From the NCBI GenBank assembly GCA_029946065.1, contig JAQSDU010000015.1, forward strand, positions 107,686-171,685: a DNA stretch of 64,000 nt. Direction: 5' to 3'. The position numbers and the translations under genes are program-made. Source of the DNA: Flavobacterium sp. GTDB lineage: Bacteria > Bacteroidota > Bacteroidia > Flavobacteriales > Flavobacteriaceae. The stretch's first letter is position 1, and the number at the start of each line of letters is the position of its first letter. Below the pieces are notes generated by a model. That model ran no database searches, was not told the DNA's origin, and saw only the letters and a program-made list of their open reading frames with translations. Below, one piece after another: positions 47,348-56,861 of the stretch.

Positions 47348-49042
47348 ATGTCAGACGATAAAAAAGTAATATTCTCGATGCAAAAAGTAAGTAAGACTTA
47401 CTCCAGCAGCGACAAACAAGTGCTAAAAAATATTTACCTAAGTTTCTTCTACGGTGCCAAAATCGGTATTCTTGGTTTGAACGGTTCCGGAAAATCTTCA
47501 TTACTGAGGATTATTGCCGGTGCCGACAAAAATTACCAAGGTGATGTTGTCTTTGCGCCGGGTTATACCGTAGGTTATCTTGAACAAGAGCCGCAACTCG
47601 ACGATGAGAAAACAGTAATCGAAGTGGTGCGCGAAGGTGTTGCTGAAACCGTTGCTATTTTGGATGAATTTAACAAAATCAACGATATGTTCGGTTTGCC
47701 TGAAGTATATGAAGATGCCGATAAAATGCAGCAACTCATGGATCGTCAGGCAGATTTGCAGGACAAAATCGACGCTTCCGGTGCATGGGAACTCGACACC
47801 AAACTCGAAATTGCTATGGATGCGCTGCGCACGCCGGAAGGTGATATGCCAATTAAAAATCTTTCGGGCGGAGAACGCCGTCGTGTGGCTTTGTGTCGTT
47901 TGCTCTTGCAACAGCCGGACGTTTTATTACTCGATGAGCCTACCAACCACTTGGATGCGGAAAGCGTACTTTGGCTAGAACAACATTTGGCACAATATGC
48001 CGGAACTGTAATTGCCGTAACGCACGACCGTTATTTTCTTGACAATGTTGCCGGATGGATTTTGGAGCTTGACCGTGGCGAAGGCATTCCGTGGAAGGGA
48101 AATTATTCTTCTTGGTTAGACCAAAAATCGACGCGTATGGCGCAGGAAGAGAAAGTGGCATCCAAACGCAGAAAGACTTTAGAGCGCGAGTTGGACTGGG
48201 TGCGTCAAGGTGCTAAAGGGCGTCAAACCAAGCAAAAGGCACGTTTGCAGAACTACGATAAGTTATTAAATGAAGATCAGAAACAACTTGATGAAAATCT
48301 GGAAATCTATATCCCGAACGGACCAAGGCTGGGTACGAATGTAATCGAAGCAAAAGGCGTAGCGAAAGCTTTTGGCGAGAAATTATTATACGACAATTTA
48401 AATTTTACCTTACCGCAAGCGGGAATCGTTGGCGTTATTGGCCCGAATGGTGCCGGTAAATCAACTATTTTCAGAATGATTATGGACGAACAAAAACCAG
48501 ATGCAGGTGAGTTTTCCATCGGCGATACCGTGAAAATTGCTTATGTAGATCAGTCGCACTCCAATATTGATCCTAATAAATCGATTTGGGAAAACTTCGC
48601 TGATGGGCAGGAATTGATTATGATGGGCGGAAGACAAGTGAATTCTAGGGCTTATCTGAGCCGTTTTAACTTTGGCGGCAGCGATCAGAACAAAAAAGTA
48701 TCGATGCTTTCCGGTGGTGAGCGCAACAGGCTGCACTTGGCGATGACTTTGAAAGAAGAAGGCAATGTGTTGTTATTGGATGAGCCTACAAACGACCTCG
48801 ACATCAATACACTCCGTGCTTTGGAAGAAGGTTTGGAGAATTTTGCGGGCTGTGCCGTGGTGATTTCGCACGACCGTTGGTTTCTCGATAGGATTTGCAC
48901 GCACATTCTGGCTTTTGAAGGCAATTCGGAAGTCTATTATTTTGAAGGCGGCTTTTCTGATTATGAAGAAAATAAGAAAAAACGTCTTGGTGGCGATCTG
49001 ACTCCGAAACGAATTAAATACAGAAAATTAATTAGGAACTAA
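47348..49042 (+). CDS. ettA: Energy-dependent translational throttle protein EttA (ABC-F)
   Basis: 564 aa with two ABC domains and no TM segment. Domain 1: Walker A GLNGSGKSS, signature LSGGERRR, Walker B LLLDEPTNHLD. Domain 2: GPNGAGKST, LSGGERNR, LLLDEPTNDLD. An EttA-type arm lies in the first domain (GLPEVYEDADKMQQLMDRQADLQ) and the P-site tRNA-interaction linker (EEKVASKRRKTLERELDWVRQGAKGRQTKQKAR) lies between the domains. It binds the ribosomal E site and gates elongation according to the ATP/ADP ratio. Confidence 0.95.
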   Translation: MSDDKKVIFSMQKVSKTYSSSDKQVLKNIYLSFFYGAKIGILGLNGSGKSSLLRIIAGADKNYQGDVVFAPGYTVGYLEQEPQLDDEKTVIEVVREGVAETVAILDEFNKINDMFGLPEVYEDADKMQQLMDRQADLQDKIDASGAWELDTKLEIAMDALRTPEGDMPIKNLSGGERRRVALCRLLLQQPDVLLLDEPTNHLDAESVLWLEQHLAQYAGTVIAVTHDRYFLDNVAGWILELDRGEGIPWKGNYSSWLDQKSTRMAQEEKVASKRRKTLERELDWVRQGAKGRQTKQKARLQNYDKLLNEDQKQLDENLEIYIPNGPRLGTNVIEAKGVAKAFGEKLLYDNLNFTLPQAGIVGVIGPNGAGKSTIFRMIMDEQKPDAGEFSIGDTVKIAYVDQSHSNIDPNKSIWENFADGQELIMMGGRQVNSRAYLSRFNFGGSDQNKKVSMLSGGERNRLHLAMTLKEEGNVLLLDEPTNDLDINTLRALEEGLENFAGCAVVISHDRWFLDRICTHILAFEGNSEVYYFEGGFSDYEENKKKRLGGDLTPKRIKYRKLIRN

Positions 49043-49050
49043 TTTTTTTG

Positions 49051-49153
49051 AAATCATAAATTACAAAAACAGATAATTTTCAATTTTATAGATTTCAAAA
49101 TTGCTTAGGGTTTGGAATCTATAAAATTGATATTTATTTGGAATTTATGATTT
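49051..49153. repeat. AT-rich long inverted repeat downstream of ettA
   Basis: Two nested exact arm pairs: AAATCATAAATT (49051-49062) with 49142-49153, and CAATTTTATAGATT (49081-49094) with 49116-49129. The 103-nt unit could fold into one long hairpin with an internal loop and may end ettA transcription or be a repeat insertion. Confidence 0.65.
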
Positions 49154-49226
49154 GTAAATTGTAATTTGGGATTTGAAATTTATTGTATCAAATTCTGTTC
49201 TATTAATTGGGGGTAAAATTGTTCAG

Positions 49227-51404
49227 GTGAAGAATATCATTACTATACTGCTACTGCTTTTGGCAACTCAAATCGGCTTTTCTCAAGCTACGGCTATTAC
49301 TGAAAAGAAGAAAATAGAAGACCTAATCAGTAAATCAGGCAAATATTTTAAGAATGCCGAATATGAAAAGGCTTTGGATATTTCAAAGCTGGCGCTACTG
49401 CGGTCTTTAAAATTTAATGATGAATCATTAATTGCACAATCTTATAACGCCATTGGTGTCATTTACGATGAATTTTCGCAGAGCAGTAGGGCAATTGAAT
49501 TTTACAATAAAGCCCTGCTTCATGTCAATAATACTGATAATGACGCACTAAAAGATTGGATATACAGCAATCTCGGCAGTGTCTATTATTATAGCAAAAT
49601 AGACGTAAAAAAAGGGATAGTCTATTATGAGAAGTCGTTGGAGTTCGCACAAAAAATTAACGATAGCGCGCAAATTACTTACACCAAACTCAATATCGCC
49701 AGTGCCTATTTCTCGATAAACGAATTCGAACCCGGAATGCGTTATGTGAAAGAAGTTGAAAGTTATATTGACAGAAAAGGCGAGGAGGAAGCCAGACTTT
49801 CCTATTACACGCTCAACGGCATTTACTTCAGCAACCATAACAATCCGAAATTGGCAGAAGCATATTTCTTTAAGTCGATCGCAATCGGTAAAAAAAACAT
49901 GCCCACTTTCTTGGTCAATACGTATCAAAACCTTTATGAACATTATGATTTGTACAAAAATAAGACTCAGGCTGCTTTTTACAGAAACAAATATGATTCG
50001 CTAAACAAGTCACTTTATCCAGAGGAAAATATTAGCAAACTTAACGATGCTGCATTACAGATTGAACTTGATGAAAACAAGCACCAGTTAGAGAAAATTG
50101 AAACTGCCAACGAGTTAAATCAAAAAAAAATAAACGATTCAAAAATTATCAGCATACTGTTTTCAATAATTTTAATTGTGTTGCTTTTGCTTGTTTATAC
50201 GCTTTATAGGAACAATAATTCAAAGAAAAAACTCAATTCAGAACTGACGCTCGCCAACAATGAACTCAGGATTGCCAAGGAAAAAGCAGAGGAGATATCA
50301 CAATTAAAAACACAGTTTGTTGCCACAATCAGCCACGAACTCCGTACGCCTCTTTATGGTGTAATCGGAATTACAAATATGTTTCTCGATGAACATAAAG
50401 AGCACCTGAACAACGAGCATTTGCATTCGCTGAAATTTTCTGCTCGTTATTTGCTGGCATTGGTTAATGATATTTTGCAGATCAATAAGATGGAAGAAAA
50501 GAAAATCGTATTAGAAAATACCACTTTTAATCTGCAGTCAGAGTTGAATACCATCGTCAACTCACTTACATTTATTGCCGATAAAAATGATAATTCACTG
50601 CGCATCGAAATTGATCCAGCGATTCCGGAATTTCTCATTGGCGACGAATTGAGACTGTCGCAAATTTTGATGAACCTGATTAGCAATGCCTTGAAATTTA
50701 CCCACAACGGAGAAGTTATTGTTACTGCAAACCTTGATAATGTGATTGATAAGACGCATTATATAATGTTTACAGTTAAGGATAATGGAATCGGAATAGC
50801 AAAACACGATCAAGAAAAAATATTCGATAAATTTGTACAGATAGAAAGAAAGGATGGCGATTATCAAGGTACAGGATTAGGTCTGACCATTGTACAAAGG
50901 CTCATAGAATTATTCAACAGTAAACTTTATCTCGAAAGCGGAGAAGGTGCCGGTACAACATTTTCTTTTACAATAGGATTTACACCCGACGATACGCTAG
51001 AGAAAGGAATGGTTGCAAAAATTGTAACTGTAGATTTCGACAAGAGGATATTTAACATACTTGTTGTAGAAGACAATAAGATCAATCAGATGGTTACTAA
51101 AAGAATTATTGAACGCTACCATCATATTTGTGTTTTGGCTGATAATGGTTATGATGCCCTTGAATTGCTGCAACATGAAAAATTTGATATTATACTTATG
51201 GATATCAATATGCCAATGATCAATGGTTATGAAACTTCCCGCCGTATCCGTGATTTTGGCATTACAACACCTATTATTGCATTGACTGCTTTTGACAAGA
51301 ATGAAGTAGAACCGCAAGCCATTTTATCTGGAATCGACGGCGTAATCATCAAACCTTTCGATCCTTCTGAACTGTTTGAATTGATTGCTGCTCAAGTGAA
51401 GTAG
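49227..51404 (+). CDS. TPR-containing hybrid sensor histidine kinase/response regulator
   Basis: 725 aa if it starts at the GTG at 49227 (VKNIITILLLLLATQIGFSQ gives a clean signal peptide); a TTG at 49173 is the only longer start. Periplasmic TPR repeats (about 30-285; e.g. AQSYNAIGVIYDEFSQSSRAIEFYNKAL) precede one TM helix (IISILFSIILIVLLLLVYTLY). HisKA follows with His370 in ISHELRTPLYG, then HATPase with NLISNALKFTHNGEV and GTGLGLTIV. The C-terminal receiver carries Asp659 in IILMDINMPMING. It signals internally by phosphorelay; output partner unknown, no DNA-binding domain. Confidence 0.9.
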   Translation: MKNIITILLLLLATQIGFSQATAITEKKKIEDLISKSGKYFKNAEYEKALDISKLALLRSLKFNDESLIAQSYNAIGVIYDEFSQSSRAIEFYNKALLHVNNTDNDALKDWIYSNLGSVYYYSKIDVKKGIVYYEKSLEFAQKINDSAQITYTKLNIASAYFSINEFEPGMRYVKEVESYIDRKGEEEARLSYYTLNGIYFSNHNNPKLAEAYFFKSIAIGKKNMPTFLVNTYQNLYEHYDLYKNKTQAAFYRNKYDSLNKSLYPEENISKLNDAALQIELDENKHQLEKIETANELNQKKINDSKIISILFSIILIVLLLLVYTLYRNNNSKKKLNSELTLANNELRIAKEKAEEISQLKTQFVATISHELRTPLYGVIGITNMFLDEHKEHLNNEHLHSLKFSARYLLALVNDILQINKMEEKKIVLENTTFNLQSELNTIVNSLTFIADKNDNSLRIEIDPAIPEFLIGDELRLSQILMNLISNALKFTHNGEVIVTANLDNVIDKTHYIMFTVKDNGIGIAKHDQEKIFDKFVQIERKDGDYQGTGLGLTIVQRLIELFNSKLYLESGEGAGTTFSFTIGFTPDDTLEKGMVAKIVTVDFDKRIFNILVVEDNKINQMVTKRIIERYHHICVLADNGYDALELLQHEKFDIILMDINMPMINGYETSRRIRDFGITTPIIALTAFDKNEVEPQAILSGIDGVIIKPFDPSELFELIAAQVK

Positions 51405-51500
51405 TGTTACTAATCACTATTTTTTCCTATATAAAAGCTAATTATTTAGTCGTTGTATTCCATTCTGTTAACACACTTATCAATCCATAATTACGTCTTT

Positions 51501-52004
51501 ATGATTAAGAGAATATTGAATATTTTTGGTAATGGATTGCCTTGGGGAGTTGCTTTTTTTGCTATTAGTTTTTGTATCGGATATTTTAATAGTGGAATGA
51601 CTTTAAAAGATATTTTTCCAATTTCGGCAGCTATTGCGCTTTTGGCTTTAATAGTTAACGGTTCCATTTATAGCAGATTCACAAAACCCTTAAAAATTTT
51701 AGAAAGAATCGAAATAAAAATTCCAGAAAATGAAAATTTAATGATAAGCGCACCTGCAAATCATTTAATTGATGGCGATATAATGTCTGGGAAATTATTC
51801 TTGACGGATAAAAAATTAATATTTAAAACGCATCAATTAGAAGAGTTTGTTTGGACAAAATCTGAATTACATACAATTGTTTTCTATCCATCTTTTAAAA
51901 ACAAAGGTGGTGAATTCACTTTAAAAGAAAAAAATGACCGAAAACTGATGTTCGAGGTTAATCAACTTAAATCTTGGAAAAGTGCTCTACAAAAAAAATA
52001 CTAA
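51501..52004 (+). CDS. Two-TM protein with GRAM/PH-like domain
   Basis: 167 aa from the ATG at 51501 (the longer frame starts with a TTG at 51453). Two N-terminal TM helices (about 8-30 and 36-55), then a beta-rich domain whose KLFLTDKKLIFKTHQLEEFVW pattern resembles GRAM/bacterial PH domains that bind membranes. Function unknown. Confidence 0.7.
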   Translation: MIKRILNIFGNGLPWGVAFFAISFCIGYFNSGMTLKDIFPISAAIALLALIVNGSIYSRFTKPLKILERIEIKIPENENLMISAPANHLIDGDIMSGKLFLTDKKLIFKTHQLEEFVWTKSELHTIVFYPSFKNKGGEFTLKEKNDRKLMFEVNQLKSWKSALQKKY

Positions 52005-52197
52005 GAACAGCCCAAAATATGGACTTGGTTATAGACTATAAAATGTTATTAGCGTTTTTAAGAATTAAAATAGTTTTTAAAAAGAATATATCAATTCCTA
52101 ATCGTTACTACTGAATTGTAAACGCTCCTTTTTTAGAGAAAATTACAAATGAGTTGGTTACAAATATCTATATCTCCCAATTTACAACATTCATTAG

Positions 52198-52725
52198 CTA
52201 TTTAATAATCCCCGAACAAGCAACTCTCGCACCTGCATTTCCGGAAGGCTGCGTAGTATAATCATCTGGATTTTGGTGTACAACCAATCCTTTACCAACA
52301 ATGTCTTTTGTAGCATCGCCACAACTGATACACCATTCGTTTGTTTTGAACAACACTGTAGCATTTCCATCAATATCTGCAGTGAAATTGCCAATATCGC
52401 CACGGTGATAAGAAGTTGATCCCCATTTTCCATGATTTTTGAAAGTCGGATTCCAGTGACCTCCGGCGGAGCTTCCATCGGCAGCCGAACAATCTGCTTT
52501 TTCATGGATGTGTATGGCATGAACACCAGGTTGTAGTCCGGTGAGTTTGGCTTCGAGTGTAACTTCGCCATTCTTTTCTATAAATGTCGCTGAACCAGAC
52601 ACTTTACTGCCACTTTTCGCATCCATTGTGATGGTAATGGCTTTAGAAGGCGTAGTGCTGCCGGCGGTTTTGCAACCAATTGCTATAGCGATAACTACTG
52701 CTGCTGAAACTACTATTTTTTTCAT
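52198..52725 (-). CDS. sodC: Cu/Zn superoxide dismutase (lipoprotein)
   Basis: 175 aa from the ATG at 52725 (a longer in-frame ATG at 52764 would be translated through the -7 box). Lipoprotein signal IAIAIGC with Cys18. Metal ligands are visible in GVHAIHIHEKADC, AGGHWNP, YHRGDIGNF and LVVHQNPDDY, with the structural disulphide Cys pair (ADC ... VACSGII). It dismutates superoxide in the periplasm or at the outer membrane. Confidence 0.93.
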   Translation of the reverse strand: MKKIVVSAAVVIAIAIGCKTAGSTTPSKAITITMDAKSGSKVSGSATFIEKNGEVTLEAKLTGLQPGVHAIHIHEKADCSAADGSSAGGHWNPTFKNHGKWGSTSYHRGDIGNFTADIDGNATVLFKTNEWCISCGDATKDIVGKGLVVHQNPDDYTTQPSGNAGARVACSGIIK

Positions 52726-52740
52726 TTGGATTGTTTCTTT

Positions 52741-52748
52741 CAAAGTTA
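52741..52748 (-). promoter_or_regulatory. -7 box of sodC
   Basis: Minus strand TAACTTTG (perfect), 15 nt upstream of the chosen ATG; it decides the start, since the longer frame would be translated through it. Confidence 0.5.
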
Positions 52749-52885
52749 CGCAAAAGCGAGGCACTAAAATTTAAGATTTAGTTAAAAAAACATCTAGTGT
52801 TTTGTGACGAATCACCTAGGTTTCTTGGTTTGAAACAATTCATTTATTGAATTAAATACCATTCTCTCATTATTCATGAAAATTA

Positions 52886-53410
52886 TCACTTGGTTTTCTC
52901 GCCCACAAAATAATGATTATTGGATTTAAACAAAACATTAAAAGTCGTAAGACTTCCGTAAATCCTAGTAATATATTGTTGTAACTCTACCTTTTCGATT
53001 TCTTCAATATTACTGGCGTTGATTTTTTGTTCCATTACGCGCAATCGGTCGCGCACCATAATGATTTTATGGAAGAAAGTGTCCACCGGAATTTCCTTTG
53101 AAGCCAATCCTGCTTGTCCCGGCTCTAAAATAATTCGGCCGCCTTTCCATTTGTCGCCAATAGGAACGATTTCCGAAACATCAGACCATTTTTTGAGCAA
53201 GTCACGTAACGTCTTTTCGACATCATAAAAACTCACGGTATCTACTTCGTTTTCTGCGGCTTCAATGACTTCAAATTCACTATCGAGTTCGATGGTTTCG
53301 AGTCCGTTTTCTATAAATGTGACCCAATATTCTTTGGTAGAAACATTAGTAATTACGCCTTTTCCGAATTCTGGATGGTTGATTCTGGAGCCAATGCCTA
53401 GTATTTTCAT
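52886..53410 (-). CDS. Conserved hypothetical with Tudor/SH3-like N-terminal domain
   Basis: 174 aa. Residues 1-50 (GIGSRINHPEFGKGVITNVSTKEYWVTFI) have the HPxFGxGxV pattern of UvrD/PcrA C-terminal Tudor domains. The rest is mixed helical (DVEKTLRDLLKKWSDVSEIV, FFHKIIMVRDRLRVMEQKI). No catalytic motif. It might bind nucleic acid or RNA polymerase; that rests only on the N-terminal similarity. Confidence 0.7.
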   Translation of the reverse strand: MKILGIGSRINHPEFGKGVITNVSTKEYWVTFIENGLETIELDSEFEVIEAAENEVDTVSFYDVEKTLRDLLKKWSDVSEIVPIGDKWKGGRIILEPGQAGLASKEIPVDTFFHKIIMVRDRLRVMEQKINASNIEEIEKVELQQYITRIYGSLTTFNVLFKSNNHYFVGEKTK

Positions 53411-53483
53411 ATGAGTTTTAATTTTTCACGAAAATAGGGATGTATTTTTAAATGGCAAAATTGTTTTTCGTTCACAAGAATAC

Positions 53484-53617
53484 GTGAGGGATAGGAGCGG
53501 AAAGCCCGGAGCGCGAGGCCGACCGCAGGGAGGCCGATAAATGCGAGGACTTGGTGCGGATAGCCCGACCGCGTTTTTTACATATTTTTATGAAGCAGAA
53601 GACGTAGTAACGCGGTC
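53484..53617. repeat. GC-rich structured intergenic element
   Basis: It stands out from the AT-rich surroundings. It contains direct repeats GCGGAAAGCCCG (53497-53508) and GCGGATAGCCCG (53556-53567), a doubled GAGGCCGA (53515 and 53530), and a perfect 9-base inverted repeat GACCGCGTT (53567-53575)/AACGCGGTC (53609-53617). Elements with GCGGAWAGCCCG occur in many Flavobacterium intergenic regions. It may be a REP-type mobile repeat or a structured RNA; undecided. Confidence 0.6.
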
Positions 53618-53634
53618 ACGTCCACAAAAATGGT

Positions 53635-53668
53635 AAAAAAAAACCGCCCAAATTAATGAACGGTTTTG
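53635..53668 (-). terminator. Terminator of the beta-oxidation operon
   Basis: AAACCG (53641-53646) pairs with CGGTTT (53661-53666); on the minus strand nine T follow. It is the last element after the acyl-CoA dehydrogenase gene. Confidence 0.75.
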
Positions 53669-53690
53669 ATTTTATTAAAAATGAATTGTA

Positions 53691-55496
53691 CTAAAAGCAA
53701 TATTCGTTTTCCGCCACTAATTTTGACGTGATTTGTTCTCGCAAAGCCACAATATTCGGCATATTGGTATATTTTGTAAATCGGCGTAAACCCATCAACA
53801 TCATGCGTTGCTCGTCGCCTTCGGCAAAAGATATGATGCTTTCTTTTCCTTTCTGGGTAATGATATCAACGGCTTTGTACAAATACAATTTTGCCATAGC
53901 GATTTGTTCTGCGACTTTCGCTTCGCCTTCTTTCTTTGCTAGTTTTTCTGTACGAAGGATAGTAGATTCTGACATATAAATTTCAATGAGCATATCGGCT
54001 GCAGCCATCAGTAGTTGTTGGTGTGCATCTAAATCCGGGCCGTATTTTTGCACGGCACCACCGGCGACCATTAGGAACGCTTTTTTGAGTTTTCCGATCA
54101 GTTCTTTTTCTTCGGCGAATAATTCGGTATAGTCGGGTGTATTAAAATCAGGAATCCCCATCAACTCTTCCTGCACTTTTGTCGCTGGGCCTAACAAATC
54201 AACGTGGCCTTTCATGGCTTTTTTGATCAGCATTCCTACAGAAAGCATTCTGTTAATTTCATTTGTTCCTTCATAAATCCTAGAAATACGGGCATCTCGC
54301 CACGCACTTTCCATCGGCGTATCTTCTGAAAATCCCATGCCACCAAAAATCTGAATACCTTCATCGGCACAATTTTGCACATCTTCCGAAACGGCTACTT
54401 TTAAAATAGAACATTCAATGGCATACTCTTCCACACCTTTCAATTCTGCTTCTTGGTGCGACGCTCCGGCTGCTTCACGTGCCTCAATTCTGTCCTGAAT
54501 GTCTTTGGCAGCGCGGTAGGAAGCGCTTTCTCCGGCATAACAGCTTGTCGCCATTTCTGCCAATTTATATCTTATTGCGCCAAATTGCGAAATTGGTGTG
54601 TTGAATTGCACTCTTTCATTGGCATATTGTACTGCAATACTGGTTACCCTGCGTTGCGCATCAACGCATGCAGCTGCCAATTTTATACGACCAACATTCA
54701 ATGCATTCATTGCAATTTTGAATCCGTTGCCTCTTTCCGATAGCATATTTTCGACAGGAACTTTGGTTTCATTAAAGAAAACCTGACGTGTAGAGGAGGC
54801 GCGGATGCCGAGTTTATGCTCTTCTTCATTCATAGAAATACCGTTGCCTTCTACATTTTCAACGATAAAGCCGGTAATATTTTTATCGTCACCAATTCTG
54901 GCAAAAACGATAAAAACGCTACAAAATCCGGCGTTGGAAATCCACATTTTTTGTCCGGTGATCGAATAATATTTTCCGTCTTCAGAAAGCACAGCTTTTG
55001 TTTTTCCGGAATTGGCATCAGATCCCGCACCCGGTTCAGTAAGACAATAGGCGCCAAACCATTCGCCTGAAGCTAACTTTGGCACATATTTCTTCTTTTG
55101 TTCGTCGGTTCCATATAAGGTAATTGGCATGGTTCCGATTCCGGTATGTGCGCCAAAAGCTGTGGAAAACGACCCGGTCGCGCCCGAAATATAATCGCAT
55201 ACCAAAACGGTATCAACGAATCCCATTCCCATTCCGCCATATTCTTCAGGAACAGCTACACTTAAAAAACCCATATCGCCGGCTTTTTTCATGCATTCTT
55301 CGGTGAACGCATAATCTTTGCTTTCAAAGCGGTGTTTGTTGGGCCAGATTTCTTTATCCACGAATTCTTTTACAGAATCGCGCATCATTTTTTGTTCATC
55401 TGAGAAATCTTCGGGTGTGAAAATGTCTTCGGATTTTGTTGCTTTTACGAGGAATTGACCACCTCGGGTTACATCTTTTTCGGTTTTTGGTTCCAT
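53691..55496 (-). CDS. Acyl-CoA dehydrogenase
   Basis: 601 aa, longer than the usual ~380 because of a C-terminal extension, as in the VLCAD-like/Bacteroidota form. FAD/substrate motifs: YCLTEPGAGSDANSGKT, WISNAGFCSVFIVFARI, RVQFNTPISQFGAIRYKLAEM, IQIFGGMGFSEDTPMESAWRDARISRIYEGTNEI (C-terminal ACAD signature). It performs the first oxidation of fatty acyl-CoA to trans-2-enoyl-CoA, passing electrons to ETF. Third structural gene of the MarR-controlled operon. Confidence 0.94.
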   Translation of the reverse strand: MEPKTEKDVTRGGQFLVKATKSEDIFTPEDFSDEQKMMRDSVKEFVDKEIWPNKHRFESKDYAFTEECMKKAGDMGFLSVAVPEEYGGMGMGFVDTVLVCDYISGATGSFSTAFGAHTGIGTMPITLYGTDEQKKKYVPKLASGEWFGAYCLTEPGAGSDANSGKTKAVLSEDGKYYSITGQKMWISNAGFCSVFIVFARIGDDKNITGFIVENVEGNGISMNEEEHKLGIRASSTRQVFFNETKVPVENMLSERGNGFKIAMNALNVGRIKLAAACVDAQRRVTSIAVQYANERVQFNTPISQFGAIRYKLAEMATSCYAGESASYRAAKDIQDRIEAREAAGASHQEAELKGVEEYAIECSILKVAVSEDVQNCADEGIQIFGGMGFSEDTPMESAWRDARISRIYEGTNEINRMLSVGMLIKKAMKGHVDLLGPATKVQEELMGIPDFNTPDYTELFAEEKELIGKLKKAFLMVAGGAVQKYGPDLDAHQQLLMAAADMLIEIYMSESTILRTEKLAKKEGEAKVAEQIAMAKLYLYKAVDIITQKGKESIISFAEGDEQRMMLMGLRRFTKYTNMPNIVALREQITSKLVAENEYCF

Positions 55497-55510
55497 GGTT
55501 TTTAGATAAT

Positions 55511-55661
55511 AGACGGATAGATGATAGATTATAGACAGTTGCTATAAACTATGTTATCCTAATTTTTATTGATTGAATTTTGAAATGACATTGTTGCTTT
55601 TTGAAACTCTTCTAGTTTATCTTCGATTAATTTTGTGTTTTCTTCTATAATCTATCCGTCT
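55511..55661. repeat. Inverted repeat between thiolase and acyl-CoA dehydrogenase genes
   Basis: AGACGGATAGAT (55511-55522) is repeated in inverse orientation within 55644-55661, with further TTATAGA/TCTATAA pairing. The same AGACGGATAGAT word reappears in the next intergenic region at 56866. Confidence 0.6.
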
Positions 55662-55662
55662 T

Positions 55663-56844
55663 TTAGACCAACTCGTATATTCCTGCAGATCCTTGTCCGG
55701 TTCCAACACACATCGAAACGATTCCGTATTTGCTACCACGGCGTTTCATTTCATCAAATAACTGCACCGATAGTTTTGCGCCCGTACAACCTAAAGGATG
55801 ACCAAGAGCAATCGCACCACCGTTTACATTAATAATTTCAGGATTTAAATTCAATTCACGTGTGACTGCTAATGCTTGTGATGCAAAAGCCTCGTTCAAT
55901 TCAATTAAATCAATATCGTTTAAAGTCAATCCAGCTTGTTTCAATGCTTTAGGAATCGCTTTTACTGGGCCAATTCCCATAATTCTTGGCTCGACACCAG
56001 CAGATGCAAAATTCACCAATCTGGCAATAGGCGTAAGGTTGAGTTCTTTGACCATTGCTTCCGACATTACCATCACGAATGCAGCGCCATCGCTCATCTG
56101 AGAGGAATTTCCTGCGGTCACACTTCCGTCAGCAGCAAATACAGGACGAAGATTGTTTAATGCAGTAATATTCGTATCGGCTCTTGGACCTTCGTCTTTG
56201 GTTACGGTATAAGATTTTGTTTCTTTTTTTCCATTTTCATTGATGAATGTCTGCTCAATGGTGATCGGTACGATTTGTTTGTCAAATTTACCTTCGGTTT
56301 GCGCTTTCAATGCCTTCAAATGCGATTGTAGCGCAAATTCATCCTGATCTTCTCGAGAGACATTAAACTGCTTTGCAACAGCTTCTGCGGTTAGTCCCAT
56401 TCCCCAGTAATAGTCTTCGTGCCCATTTTTTGCTACGGCATAATCAGGAGTAGGTTTATAACCACCCATTGGAATAAAACTCATGCTTTCGGCACCACCG
56501 GCGATGATACAATTTGCCATTCCGGCTTGTATTTTTGCAGTTGCCATTCCAATTGTTTCGAGACCTGAAGCGCAATAACGATTCACCGTTACACCTGGAA
56601 CATCAACGATATTCAATCCCATAAGCGAAATTAATCTTGCGACGTTCAACCCTTGTTCCGCTTCGGGCATGGCGTTGCCAACCATAACATCATCAATGCG
56701 CTTTTTGTCGAAATCAGGCAGTTCATTCATCATGTACTGAATGGTTTCTGCAGCCAATTCGTCAGGGCGTTTGAAACGAAAAACACCTTTTGGAGCTTTG
56801 CCAACTGCGGTGCGGTATGCTTTTACTATATATGCTGTTTTCAT
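55663..56844 (-). CDS. Acetyl-CoA C-acyltransferase (thiolase, FadA-like)
   Basis: 393 aa, normal thiolase length. Nucleophilic Cys in VNRYCASGLETIG, the GGAESMSFIPMGG block, His in GGAIALGHPLGCTGA and the second Cys in SMCVGTGQGSAG. It cleaves 3-ketoacyl-CoA to acetyl-CoA. It lies between the FadJ/FadN-type and ACAD genes of the same operon. Confidence 0.95.
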   Translation of the reverse strand: MKTAYIVKAYRTAVGKAPKGVFRFKRPDELAAETIQYMMNELPDFDKKRIDDVMVGNAMPEAEQGLNVARLISLMGLNIVDVPGVTVNRYCASGLETIGMATAKIQAGMANCIIAGGAESMSFIPMGGYKPTPDYAVAKNGHEDYYWGMGLTAEAVAKQFNVSREDQDEFALQSHLKALKAQTEGKFDKQIVPITIEQTFINENGKKETKSYTVTKDEGPRADTNITALNNLRPVFAADGSVTAGNSSQMSDGAAFVMVMSEAMVKELNLTPIARLVNFASAGVEPRIMGIGPVKAIPKALKQAGLTLNDIDLIELNEAFASQALAVTRELNLNPEIINVNGGAIALGHPLGCTGAKLSVQLFDEMKRRGSKYGIVSMCVGTGQGSAGIYELV

Positions 56845-56861
56845 GTTTATTTATTTTAGAT

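Noticed and set aside
52005..52197. Small RNA or tRNA in this gap
   Set aside because: No cloverleaf, conserved T-loop or strong hairpin; AT-rich sequence only.
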